In this document: piece after piece, positions 19,714 through 27,396 of the stretch
Numbering within the stretch: position 1 is the stretch's first letter
Layout: every line of letters starts with the position of its first letter
Source: Enterobacter sp. RIT418
GTDB lineage: Bacteria; Pseudomonadota; Gammaproteobacteria; Enterobacterales; Enterobacteriaceae
NCBI RefSeq assembly: GCF_003057745.1
Contig: NZ_QBJD02000004.1
Span: 248,001-312,000 of the forward strand
Direction of reading: 5' to 3'
Length of the DNA stretch: 64,000 nt
The notes under the pieces: model-generated
Seen by the model: the letters and a program-made list of their open reading frames with translations, nothing else
The model's database searches: none
Told to the model about the DNA's origin: nothing
Translations under genes and position numbers: made by a program

Positions 19714-21066
19714 ATGCTGAGTATTTTTAAACCTGCGCCGCATCGGGCGCGTCTGCCAGAGGCAGACATCGATCCGCTATACCGCCGCCTGCGCTGGCAA
19801 ATCTTCCTGGGGATTTTCTTCGGCTACGCGGCGTACTATCTGGTGCGCAAAAACTTTGCGCTTGCCATGCCGTATCTGGTGGAGCAGGGCTTCTCGCGCG
19901 GCGATTTAGGCTTTGCGCTGTCGGGGATCTCGATCGCCTATGGTTTTTCTAAATTCATCATGGGCTCGGTGTCGGATCGCTCGAATCCGCGCGTGTTCCT
20001 GCCCGCCGGCCTGATTCTGGCTGCGGCGGTGATGCTGTTTATGGGCTTCGTACCGTGGGCCACCTCCAGCATCGCGGTGATGTTCGTGCTGCTGTTCCTC
20101 TGCGGCTGGTTCCAGGGGATGGGGTGGCCGCCGTGCGGGCGCACCATGGTGCACTGGTGGTCGCAGAAGGAGCGCGGCGGCATTGTGTCGGTATGGAACT
20201 GCGCGCATAACGTGGGCGGCGGTATTCCACCTCTGCTGTTCCTGCTTGGGATGGCCTGGTTCAACGACTGGAAAGCCGCGCTGTATATGCCTGCGTTTGG
20301 CGCGATCCTGGTGGCGATTATTGCCTTCGCGCTGATGCGCGATACGCCGCAGTCCTGCGGCCTGCCGCCGATTGAAGAGTATAAAAACGACTATCCGGAT
20401 GATTACGGCAAGGAGCACGAAGAAGAGCTGACGGCAAAACAGATCTTCATGAAGTACGTTCTGCCGAACAGGCTGCTGTGGTACATCGCGGTGGCGAACG
20501 TCTTCGTTTACCTGCTGCGCTACGGCATCCTCGACTGGTCCCCGACCTACCTGAAAGAGGTGAAGCACTTCGCGCTGGATAAATCCTCCTGGGCCTATTT
20601 CCTCTATGAATATGCCGGGATCCCGGGCACGCTGCTGTGCGGCTGGATGTCGGACAAGGTGTTCAAAGGCAACCGCGGCGCGACGGGCGTGTTCTTTATG
20701 ACCCTGGTCACCATCGCGACCGTTGTTTACTGGCTTAACCCGCCGGGTAATCCGGGTGTGGATATGGCCTGTATGATCGTGATCGGCTTCCTGATTTATG
20801 GCCCGGTGATGCTGATCGGCCTGCACGCGCTGGAGCTGGCGCCGAAAAAAGCGGCAGGGACGGCGGCGGGCTTTACCGGCCTGTTCGGCTACCTGGGCGG
20901 TTCGGTCGCAGCGAGCGCCATTGTCGGCTATACCGTTGACTTCTTCGGCTGGGACGGCGGCTTTATGGTGATGATCGGCGGCAGCGTGCTGGCGGTACTG
21001 CTGCTGATCGTTGTCATGATTGGTGAAAAACGCCATCACGCTGAAGTGCTGGCGCGTCGTCAATAA
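19714..21066 (+). CDS. glpT: Glycerol-3-phosphate:phosphate antiporter GlpT
   Basis: A 450-residue major-facilitator transporter of the organophosphate:phosphate antiporter family, which imports sn-glycerol-3-phosphate in exchange for phosphate and is also a fosfomycin entry route. Twelve hydrophobic helices can be traced. The [28 protein letters not shown] segment contains the family's loop 2-3 signature, and substrate-binding arginines are expected near helix 1 ([15 protein letters not shown]) and helix 7 ([13 protein letters not shown]). It is intact and about the same length as E. coli GlpT. glpQ follows 11 bp later. Confidence 0.97.
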   Translation: MLSIFKPAPHRARLPEADIDPLYRRLRWQIFLGIFFGYAAYYLVRKNFALAMPYLVEQGFSRGDLGFALSGISIAYGFSKFIMGSVSDRSNPRVFLPAGLILAAAVMLFMGFVPWATSSIAVMFVLLFLCGWFQGMGWPPCGRTMVHWWSQKERGGIVSVWNCAHNVGGGIPPLLFLLGMAWFNDWKAALYMPAFGAILVAIIAFALMRDTPQSCGLPPIEEYKNDYPDDYGKEHEEELTAKQIFMKYVLPNRLLWYIAVANVFVYLLRYGILDWSPTYLKEVKHFALDKSSWAYFLYEYAGIPGTLLCGWMSDKVFKGNRGATGVFFMTLVTIATVVYWLNPPGNPGVDMACMIVIGFLIYGPVMLIGLHALELAPKKAAGTAAGFTGLFGYLGGSVAASAIVGYTVDFFGWDGGFMVMIGGSVLAVLLLIVVMIGEKRHHAEVLARRQ

Positions 21067-21077
21067 GGAGCATGAAA

Positions 21078-22136
21078 ATGAAATTAACCCACATGGCGAC
21101 CGGCCTGCTGCTGGCGGGGCTGATGACCGGCTCCGCGCTGGCGGCGGAGAAAATCGTGATTGCCCACCGCGGCGCGAGCGGCTATCTGCCGGAGCACACG
21201 CTTCCCGCAAAAGCGATGGCCTATGCGCAGGGCGCGGATTATCTGGAGCAGGATCTGGTGATGACCAAGGACGACCATTTGGTTGTCCTGCACGACCACT
21301 ATCTTGACCGCGTAACGGACGTGGCCGAGCGCTTCCCGGACCGCGCTCGTAAGGACGGCCGCTATTACGCCATCGACTTTACGCTCGACGAAATCCGCTC
21401 GCTGAAGTTTACCGAAGGCTTCGAGATTGAGAACGGCAGGAAGGTGCAGGTCTATCCGGGGCGCTTCCCGATGGGCAAGTCCGACTTCCGTATTCACACC
21501 TTCCAGGAAGAGATTGAGTTTGTTCAGGGGCTGAACCACTCCACCGGTAAAAACATCGGCATCTACCCGGAAATCAAAGCGCCGTGGTTCCACCATCAGG
21601 AAGGGAAGGACATCGCCGCGAAGACGCTGGACGTGCTGAAGCAGTACGGCTACACCAGCAAAAAGGACAAGGTGTACCTGCAGTGCTTCGACGCCGCCGA
21701 GCTTAAGCGCATCAAAAACGAGCTGGAGCCGAAGCGGGGGATGAGCCTCAACCTGGTGCAGCTGATTGCCTACACCGACTGGAACGAAACCCAGGAGAAG
21801 CAGCCCGACGGCACGTGGGTGAACTACAGCTACGACTGGATGTTTAAGCCGGGCGCGATGAAGCAGATTGCGCAGTACGCCGACGGCATCGGGCCGGATT
21901 ACCACATGCTGGTGGCGGAAGGCTCAGCGCCGGGCCACGTGAAGCTGACGGCGATGGTGAAAGAGGCGCATGCCAGCAAGATGCAGGTGCACCCGTATAC
22001 GGTGCGCGCCGACCAGCTGCCGGACTACGCGACGGACGTCAATCAGCTTTACGACGTGCTGTATCACCAGGCGGACGTGGACGGGCTGTTTACGGATTTC
22101 CCGGATAAGGCGGTCGAATTCATTCACCGGAAGTAG
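21078..22136 (+). CDS. glpQ: Periplasmic glycerophosphodiester phosphodiesterase GlpQ
   Basis: A 352-residue periplasmic GDPD-family enzyme that hydrolyses deacylated phospholipids to glycerol-3-phosphate, which GlpT then imports. The start at 21078 is preferred because AGGAG at 21066-21070 is seven bases upstream; the ATG at 21072 would be only one base from it. A signal peptide runs to the ALA before AEKIV. Active-site segments IAHRGASGYLPEHT, EQDLVMTKD and LHDHYLDRVTD are present. Confidence 0.95.
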   Translation: MKLTHMATGLLLAGLMTGSALAAEKIVIAHRGASGYLPEHTLPAKAMAYAQGADYLEQDLVMTKDDHLVVLHDHYLDRVTDVAERFPDRARKDGRYYAIDFTLDEIRSLKFTEGFEIENGRKVQVYPGRFPMGKSDFRIHTFQEEIEFVQGLNHSTGKNIGIYPEIKAPWFHHQEGKDIAAKTLDVLKQYGYTSKKDKVYLQCFDAAELKRIKNELEPKRGMSLNLVQLIAYTDWNETQEKQPDGTWVNYSYDWMFKPGAMKQIAQYADGIGPDYHMLVAEGSAPGHVKLTAMVKEAHASKMQVHPYTVRADQLPDYATDVNQLYDVLYHQADVDGLFTDFPDKAVEFIHRK

Positions 22137-22140
22137 GTTT

Positions 22141-22228
22141 GGTAGGTCGGGTAAGGCGAAGCCGCCACCCGACAATCAGGCTCTGCGGCCTGATGCCCTC
22201 ACCCTAACCCTCTCCCACAGGGAGAGGG
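22141..22228. repeat. REP-like palindromes between glpQ and yfaE
   Basis: Three hairpins fill this convergent intergenic gap. One has TCGGGT and ACCCGA arms at 22146-22171 with a nested GGC/GCC. One has ATCAGG and CCTGAT arms at 22175-22194. One has CCCTCTCCC and GGGAGAGGG arms ending at 22228. The last is the same family as the repeats at 23654, 42937 and 47616. They probably act as transcription or RNA-decay barriers for both flanking genes. Confidence 0.75.
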
Positions 22229-22239
22229 AACCAGGGCAA

Positions 22240-22494
22240 TCACATCTCGATCTCAATATCCCCTTTTGCCCGGCAGCAGCAGGGCAAAATTTCCCCTTCG
22301 TTGATAAAGGCCAGCGGTTCGGTCAGCCAGTCTACCTGGCCCGCGACCAGACGGCAGCGGCAGGAGCCGCAATAGCCCGAACGACACTGGTATTCAACTT
22401 CTACCTGGTGCGCCTCAAGCGCCACCAGCAGAGAAGGGTGCTCCTCCCGACACAGCACCTCAGTGCCGGAAAGACTTAACGTGACGCGTGACAT
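22240..22494 (-). CDS. yfaE: Plant-type ferredoxin YfaE (NrdB cofactor maintenance)
   Basis: An 84-residue [2Fe-2S] ferredoxin. The cysteine pattern CRSGYCGSC (C-x4-C-x2-C) followed by a distal ILPCCC fits the plant-type cluster. In E. coli, YfaE helps restore the diferric tyrosyl radical in NrdB. The ATG overlaps the nrdB stop by one base, so it is the third gene of nrdA-nrdB-yfaE. Confidence 0.95.
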   Translation of the reverse strand: MSRVTLSLSGTEVLCREEHPSLLVALEAHQVEVEYQCRSGYCGSCRCRLVAGQVDWLTEPLAFINEGEILPCCCRAKGDIEIEM

Positions 22495-23624
22495 CAGAGC
22501 TGGAAGTCGCTCAGGTCGTCGGTGTTGACTTCAGAATCAATCTGGCCGACCAGGTAAGAGCTGACTTCAACTTCCTGCGGGGCAACCTGCACGTTATCAG
22601 ACACCAGCCAGGTGTTGATCCACGGGATCGGGTTAGAGCGCGTCTGGAACGGCAGGTCGAGACCGACAGCCTGCATACGGATGTTGGTGATGTACTCAAC
22701 GTACTGGCAGAGAATGTCTTTGTTCAGGCCGATCATGGAGCCGTCGCGGAACAGGTAGTCTGCCCACTCTTTCTCCTGCTGGGCGGCCAGCACGAACAGG
22801 TCGTAGCACTCTTTCTCGCACTCTTTGGCGATCTCCGCCATTTCCGGGTCATCCACGCCGCTGCGCAGCAGGTTCAGCATGTGCTGAGTGCCGGTCAGGT
22901 GCAGGGCTTCGTCACGGGCAATCAGGCGGATGATTTTGGCGTTGCCTTCCATCAGCTTGCGCTCGGCAAAGGCGAAGGAGCAGGCGAAGCTGACGTAAAA
23001 GCGGATTGCTTCCAGCGCGTTGACGCTCATCAGGCAGAGGTACAGCTGCTTTTTCAGCGCGCGCAGGTTCACGGTAATGGTCTTACCGTTCACGTTATGG
23101 GTGCCTTCGCCCAGCAGGTGCCAGTAGCTGGTCATCTCGATCAGCTCATCGTAGTAGTGCGCGATGCCTTCCGCGCGCTTCTGGATCTGCTCGTTGGTGA
23201 CGATATCGTCAAACACCACAGCCGGATCGTTCACGATGTTGCGGATGATGTGGGTGTAAGAGCGGGAGTGGATCGTCTCGGAGAATGCCCAGGTTTCGAC
23301 CCAGGTTTCCAGCTCTGGAATGGAGATCAGCGGCAGCAGCGCCACGTTTGGGCTGCGGCCCTGAATGGAGTCCAGCAGCGTCTGGTACTTCAGGTTGCTG
23401 ATGAAGATGTGCTTCTCGTGATCCGGCAGCGACTGGTAGTCAATGCGGTCGCGGGAGACGTCCACTTCTTCCGGGCGCCAGAAGAAGGAGAGTTGCTTTT
23501 CAATCAGCTTTTCGAAGATGTCATATTTTTGCTGATCGTAGCGTGCCACGTTGACCGGCTGGCCGAAGAACATCGGCTCTTTGAGCTGGTCGTTTTTCGT
23601 CTGTGAAAAGGTGGTATATGCCAT
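22494..23624 (-). CDS. nrdB: Ribonucleotide reductase class Ia beta subunit NrdB
   Basis: The 376-residue R2 subunit carries the diiron centre and the stable tyrosyl radical of aerobic ribonucleotide reductase. The radical tyrosine is residue 123 counting Met (Y122 in E. coli numbering) in [10 protein letters not shown]. Iron ligands D85, E116 and H119 and the later EECE-type helix are in place. The C-terminal tail DLSDFQL, which binds R1, is intact. The start at 23624 ([10 protein letters not shown]) gives the E. coli length; the frame is open 33 bases further upstream, into the repeat region. Confidence 0.97.
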   Translation of the reverse strand: MAYTTFSQTKNDQLKEPMFFGQPVNVARYDQQKYDIFEKLIEKQLSFFWRPEEVDVSRDRIDYQSLPDHEKHIFISNLKYQTLLDSIQGRSPNVALLPLISIPELETWVETWAFSETIHSRSYTHIIRNIVNDPAVVFDDIVTNEQIQKRAEGIAHYYDELIEMTSYWHLLGEGTHNVNGKTITVNLRALKKQLYLCLMSVNALEAIRFYVSFACSFAFAERKLMEGNAKIIRLIARDEALHLTGTQHMLNLLRSGVDDPEMAEIAKECEKECYDLFVLAAQQEKEWADYLFRDGSMIGLNKDILCQYVEYITNIRMQAVGLDLPFQTRSNPIPWINTWLVSDNVQVAPQEVEVSSYLVGQIDSEVNTDDLSDFQL

Positions 23625-23653
23625 GAGTGTGTCCTGTGGTGTTATTTTCCCCC

Positions 23654-23926
23654 TCACCCTAACCCTCTCCCCTAAGGGGAGAGGGAACCGTTCGGAGCCA
23701 TTTTTTCACCCTCGCCCCTGTGGAGAGAGGGCCGGGGTGAGGGGATTTATTAGATCTTACATGCGCCGCTTTCGCAGCCGTCGTCCTGTCACCCTAACCC
23801 TCTCCCCCTGAGGGGAGAGGGAACCGTTCGGAGCCATTTTTTCACCCTCGCCCCTGTGGGGAGAGGGCCGGGGTGAGGGGCGTATTATTAGATCTTACAT
23901 GCGCCGCTTTCGCAGCCGTCGTCCTG
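23654..23926. repeat. Tandem duplication of the nrdA 3' end plus palindromic repeats
   Basis: Two direct repeats stand head to tail: 23654-23788 (135 bp) and 23789-23926 (138 bp), differing at only a few positions. In the nrdA direction each unit contains the last codons of nrdA (QDDGCESGACKI and stop) followed by a pair of GC-rich palindromes with GGGGAGAGGG-type arms. The second copy is the true gene end; the first (23750-23788) is a non-coding duplicate lying between nrdA and nrdB. The nrdA-nrdB messenger would therefore contain four large hairpins instead of two. Confidence 0.93.
23750..23788 (-). pseudogene. Duplicated nrdA C-terminal tail fragment
   Basis: These 39 bases repeat the true nrdA end almost exactly: twelve codons including the CESGAC redox cysteine pair and the TAA stop. 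The fragment has no start codon or ribosome site of its own and lies downstream of the functional stop, so it is a remnant of the duplication event and is not translated as such. Confidence 0.9.
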
Positions 23927-26173
23927 AATTGACGGCACCATGTCGTCCTGCGCGTCTTCTGCACCGTCACGGGTGTTGTGATAGTACAGGGTTTTCACGC
24001 CAAATTTATAGGCGGTGAGCAGGTCTTTCAACAGCTGCTGCATCGGTACCTTGCCGGACGGGAAGCGCGTTGGGTCGTAGTTGGTATTGGCAGAGATCGA
24101 CTGGTCGATAAACTTCTGCATGATACCCACCAGCTGGAGATAGCCGTCGTTGTTTGGCATTTCCCACAGCAGCTCGTAGTTGTTCCCCAGCGTTTCGTAG
24201 TCCGGCACCACCTGACGCAGAACGCCGTCTTTCGAGGCCTTGATGCTCACGTGGCCGCGCGGCGGCTCGATGCCGTTGGTGGCGTTAGAGATCTGCGAAG
24301 AGGTCTCAGACGGCATCAGGGCAGACAGCGTGGAGTTACGCAGGCCGTGGGTTTTAATCGATTCGCGCAGGCCTTCCCAGTCGAGGTGCAGCGGCTCGCT
24401 GACGATCCCGTCCAGGTCTTTCTTGTAGGTGTCGATCGGCAGAATGCCTTTCGCGTAGGTGGTTTCATTGAACCACGGGCACGCGCCTTGCTCTTTCGCC
24501 AGCTCGTTGGAGGCCTTCATCAGGTAGTACTGAATGGCTTCAAACGTCTGGTGCGTCAGGTTGTTGGCGCTGCCGTCGGAGTAGCGTTTGCCGTTCTTCG
24601 CCAGCCAGTAGGCGAAGTTGATTACGCCAATACCCAGGGTACGACGACCCATCGCGCCGCGTTTTGCCGCCGGGATTGGGTAATCCTGGTAGTCCAGCAG
24701 GGCATCGAGCGCGCGAACCGCCAGCACGGCCAGCTCTTCCAGCTCGTCCAGGCTCTTGATCGCACCCAGGTTGAACGCGGAGAGCGTACACAGGGCGATT
24801 TCGCCGTTTTCGTCGTTCACGTCTTCCAGCGGTTTGGTCGGCAGGGCGATTTCCAGGCACAGGTTGGACTGGCGCACTGGCGCAACCACCGGATCAAACG
24901 GGCTGTGGGTGTTGCAGTGGTCAACGTTCTGGATGTAGATACGGCCGGTAGAGGCGCGTTCCTGCATCATCAGGGAGAACAGATCGACCGCCTTCACGCG
25001 CTGCTTGCGGATGCTGTCGTCTTTTTCGTATTTAGTGTACAGACGCTCGAACTCGTCCTGATCGGCGAAGAACGCGTCGTACAGGCCCGGGACGTCGGAC
25101 GGGCTGAACAGAGTGATGTCTTCACCTTTCAGCAGGCGGGTGTACATCAGCTTGTTGATCTGTACGCCGTAGTCCATGTGACGCACGCGGTTGCCTTCCA
25201 CGCCGCGGTTGTTTTTCAGCACCAGCAGGCTTTCCACTTCCAGGTGCCACATTGGGTAGAACAGGGTCGCAGCGCCGCCGCGCACGCCGCCCTGAGAGCA
25301 GGATTTCACCGCCGTCTGGAAGTGTTTGTAGAACGGAATACAGCCGGTGTGGAACGCTTCACCGCCGCGAATTGGGCTGCCCAGGGCGCGGATGCGGCCC
25401 GCGTTGATGCCGATACCGGCACGCTGGGAGACGTATTTCACAATCGCGCTGGAGGTGGCGTTGATGGAATCCAGGCTGTCGCCGCACTCGATCAGCACGC
25501 AGGAGCTGAACTGGCGGGTCGGGGTGCGCACGCCGGACATGATTGGCGTAGGCAGAGAAATTTTGAACGTCGACACCGCATCGTAGAAACGCTTCACGTA
25601 GTCCAGACGGGTATCGCGCGGGTAGTTGGAGAACAGGCAGGCCGCTACCAGAATATAAAGGAACTGGGCGCTTTCGTAGATCTCACCGGTTACGCGGTTC
25701 TGAACAAGGTATTTGCCTTCGAGCTGCTTCACCGCCGCGTAGGAGAAGTTCATGTCGCGCCAGTGATCGATAAACCCGTTCATCTGCTCGAACTCTTCTT
25801 CCGTATAGTCTTCCAGCAGATGCGTGTCATATTTGCCCAGCTCAACCATTTTCACCACGTGATCGTACAGCTTCGGCGGTTCAAACTGGCCGTAGGCTTT
25901 TTTACGCAGGTGGAAAATGGCCAGGCGCGCGGCGAGGTACTGATAGTCCGGCGCGTCGCGGGAGATCAGGTCTGCCGCAGCCTTGATGATGGTCTCATGA
26001 ATATCAGACGTTTTAATGCCGTCGTAGAACTGGATGTGGGAGCGCAGCTCAACCTGGGAAATCGAAACGTTGTTCAGGCCTTCTGCTGCCCAGTCGAGAA
26101 CTCGATGGATTTTGTCCAGATTGATACGCTCGGTAGTACCGTCGCGCTTTGTCACCAGCAGACTCTGATTCAT
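23888..26173 (-). CDS. nrdA: Ribonucleotide reductase class Ia alpha subunit NrdA
   Basis: The 761-residue catalytic R1 subunit converts NDPs to dNDPs. It matches E. coli NrdA in length. The N-terminal ATP-cone (allosteric activity site, MNQSLLVTKRDGTTERINLDKI) is intact, the substrate-site segment FSSCVLIECGDS holds an active-site cysteine, and the NLCLEIALP strand carries the central catalytic cysteine. The C-terminal CESGAC pair receives electrons from thioredoxin or glutaredoxin. The operon nrdA-nrdB-yfaE is preceded by DnaA and possible NrdR sites. Confidence 0.97.
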   Translation of the reverse strand: MNQSLLVTKRDGTTERINLDKIHRVLDWAAEGLNNVSISQVELRSHIQFYDGIKTSDIHETIIKAAADLISRDAPDYQYLAARLAIFHLRKKAYGQFEPPKLYDHVVKMVELGKYDTHLLEDYTEEEFEQMNGFIDHWRDMNFSYAAVKQLEGKYLVQNRVTGEIYESAQFLYILVAACLFSNYPRDTRLDYVKRFYDAVSTFKISLPTPIMSGVRTPTRQFSSCVLIECGDSLDSINATSSAIVKYVSQRAGIGINAGRIRALGSPIRGGEAFHTGCIPFYKHFQTAVKSCSQGGVRGGAATLFYPMWHLEVESLLVLKNNRGVEGNRVRHMDYGVQINKLMYTRLLKGEDITLFSPSDVPGLYDAFFADQDEFERLYTKYEKDDSIRKQRVKAVDLFSLMMQERASTGRIYIQNVDHCNTHSPFDPVVAPVRQSNLCLEIALPTKPLEDVNDENGEIALCTLSAFNLGAIKSLDELEELAVLAVRALDALLDYQDYPIPAAKRGAMGRRTLGIGVINFAYWLAKNGKRYSDGSANNLTHQTFEAIQYYLMKASNELAKEQGACPWFNETTYAKGILPIDTYKKDLDGIVSEPLHLDWEGLRESIKTHGLRNSTLSALMPSETSSQISNATNGIEPPRGHVSIKASKDGVLRQVVPDYETLGNNYELLWEMPNNDGYLQLVGIMQKFIDQSISANTNYDPTRFPSGKVPMQQLLKDLLTAYKFGVKTLYYHNTRDGAEDAQDDMVPSIQDDGCESGACKI

Positions 26174-26214
26174 GTGGGTTTTACCTGTCCGTGAAATAAA
26201 AAAATATCCCCCGT

Positions 26215-26223
26215 TTATCCACA
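26215..26223 (+). promoter_or_regulatory. DnaA box 1 upstream of nrdA
   Basis: A perfect TTATCCACA DnaA box lies 42 bp upstream of the nrdA start. In E. coli, DnaA binds boxes before nrdA and adjusts dNTP supply to replication. This box faces the second one across a 21-bp spacer. Confidence 0.8.
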
Positions 26224-26244
26224 GATCGGTCTTGTGACTAACTC

Positions 26245-26253
26245 TGTGGATAA
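26245..26253 (-). promoter_or_regulatory. DnaA box 2 upstream of nrdA
   Basis: TGTGGATAA, the exact reverse complement of the consensus box, in inverted orientation to box 1. The two perfect boxes form a symmetrical pair. Confidence 0.8.
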
Positions 26254-26255
26254 AT

Positions 26256-26301
26256 ACTACATATAGGGGGTTTGCGATAAGAAGAACGCTATATGGTGAG
26301 T
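26256..26301. promoter_or_regulatory. Possible paired NrdR boxes
   Basis: Two 16-base segments starting at 26256 and 26286 match the NrdR consensus (ACACTATATATAGTGT) in about ten and eleven positions. They are 30 bp apart, close to three helical turns, which is the usual arrangement of NrdR sites before nrd operons. The matches are imperfect, so this is tentative. Confidence 0.5.
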
Positions 26302-26473
26302 ATTCTAGTATCGAATCATTTCAGCACAAGGGTTGATTTTGACGTTAAATTGAGGTTGTGAATGGGTAAAAAAGCCTAAGTCCTCATGCTGTAAGGCCTG
26401 GAAGAGATGTCAATAATCTAGAAAAAAAATTCAAAATTTGATCGAGTGCTGATTTCTTCAACGGGTGGGGAAA

Positions 26474-26498
26474 ATTGCGCAACGTGATGTCGCGCAAT
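26474..26498 (-). terminator. Probable ubiG terminator
   Basis: ATTGCGC and GCGCAAT arms (7 bp) enclose 11 bases. Read on the minus strand, a short T run follows. It is 24 bp after the ubiG stop. Stem length is modest. Confidence 0.5.
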
Positions 26499-26521
26499 CT
26501 TTATAAGAATAACGGATGACG

Positions 26522-27250
26522 TTAGTCTTTTTTGGCGGTTGTATGCAACATGTAGTTAACATCTACGCCCGGTGCGAGCTTGAATTTGTCTGTTAACGGA
26601 TTGTAATGCAGGCCGGTGATGTGTTGCTCCTTGAGCCACGTCTGGTCAACCCAGCCCAGCAGCTCGGCCGGCTTAATGAATTTCTTCACGTCGTGCGTGC
26701 CTTTCGGCACCATGCGCAGCACGTATTCCGCCCCGACTACCGCCATGAGCCAGGCTTTGCCGTTGCGGTTGATGGTCGAGAAGAAGACCTGGCCGCCCGG
26801 TTTGACGAGTTTTGCACAGGCGTTCACCACCGACTGCGGGTCGGGCACGTGCTCAAGCATCTCCATGCAGGTCACCACGTCGTACTGATGCGCGTGCTTC
26901 GCGGCGTGCTCTTCAACGGTTTCCTGCACGTATTCGACCTGGATACCGGACTCCAGCGCGTGCAGGCGCGCAACCTGCAGCGGCTCAAAGCCCATGTCCA
27001 GGCCCGTGACGGTTGCCCCTTCACGCGCCATGCTCTCGGCGAGGATGCCGCCGCCGCAGCCGACGTCGAGCACCTTTTTGCCGAACAGGCCGCCGGAACG
27101 CTCGGCGATGTAGCCCAGACGCAGCGGGTTAATACGGTGCAGAGGCTTAAACTCACCTTCAAGATCCCACCAGCGTGAGGCGACCGCTTCAAATTTGGCA
27201 ATCTCTTCGTGGTCAACGTTATGAGCCACCGGGGATTTCTCGGCATTCAT
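26522..27250 (-). CDS. ubiG: Ubiquinone biosynthesis O-methyltransferase UbiG
   Basis: A 242-residue class I SAM-dependent methyltransferase that performs both O-methylations in ubiquinone synthesis. Motif [18 protein letters not shown] binds SAM; later [13 protein letters not shown] and [11 protein letters not shown] are UbiG stretches. The ATG at 27250 starts [16 protein letters not shown], as in related UbiG. It is divergent from gyrA, as in E. coli. Confidence 0.96.
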   Translation of the reverse strand: MNAEKSPVAHNVDHEEIAKFEAVASRWWDLEGEFKPLHRINPLRLGYIAERSGGLFGKKVLDVGCGGGILAESMAREGATVTGLDMGFEPLQVARLHALESGIQVEYVQETVEEHAAKHAHQYDVVTCMEMLEHVPDPQSVVNACAKLVKPGGQVFFSTINRNGKAWLMAVVGAEYVLRMVPKGTHDVKKFIKPAELLGWVDQTWLKEQHITGLHYNPLTDKFKLAPGVDVNYMLHTTAKKD

Positions 27251-27321
27251 GGGCGCTTTTACTCCTTATTTAGCAAGACTTCGGAGTATATCAGCAGACT
27301 GGCATGAATAAACGGTATTGG

Positions 27322-27352
27322 TTTACCTCTCTCATCGCGGCTGTGTTATAAT
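27322..27352 (+). promoter_or_regulatory. gyrA promoter
   Basis: A perfect TATAAT at 27347-27352 lies 45 bp before the gyrA start. The best upstream hexamer is TTTACC at 27322-27327, with a 19-bp spacer, which is wide. A long-spacer, weak -35 promoter suits the supercoiling-sensitive control known for gyrA. Confidence 0.65.
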
Positions 27353-27396
27353 TTGCGACCTTTGAATCCGGGATACAGTAGAGGGATAGCGGTTAG

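Larger units (their letters stand above)
26174..26521. promoter_or_regulatory. nrdA upstream region between nrdA and ubiG
   Basis: This 348-bp region contains the nrdA control sites listed separately (DnaA boxes at 26215 and 26245, NrdR-like boxes at 26256 and 26286) and a terminator-like hairpin for ubiG at 26474-26498. The stretch 26302-26470 is AT-rich, with no gene that I can support. E. coli has yfaL in the corresponding interval; it is absent here. Confidence 0.6.

Noticed and set aside
23654..23926. CRISPR-like or other arrayed repeat
   Set aside because: Only two units of about 136 bp, each containing coding sequence and palindromes. There are no spacers or short uniform repeats.
23978..26194. 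Open frame of 738 codons on the plus strand opposite nrdA
   Set aside because: It is an artefact of biased codon use on the nrdA strand. nrdA is well conserved and complete, and the antisense product is not like any known protein.
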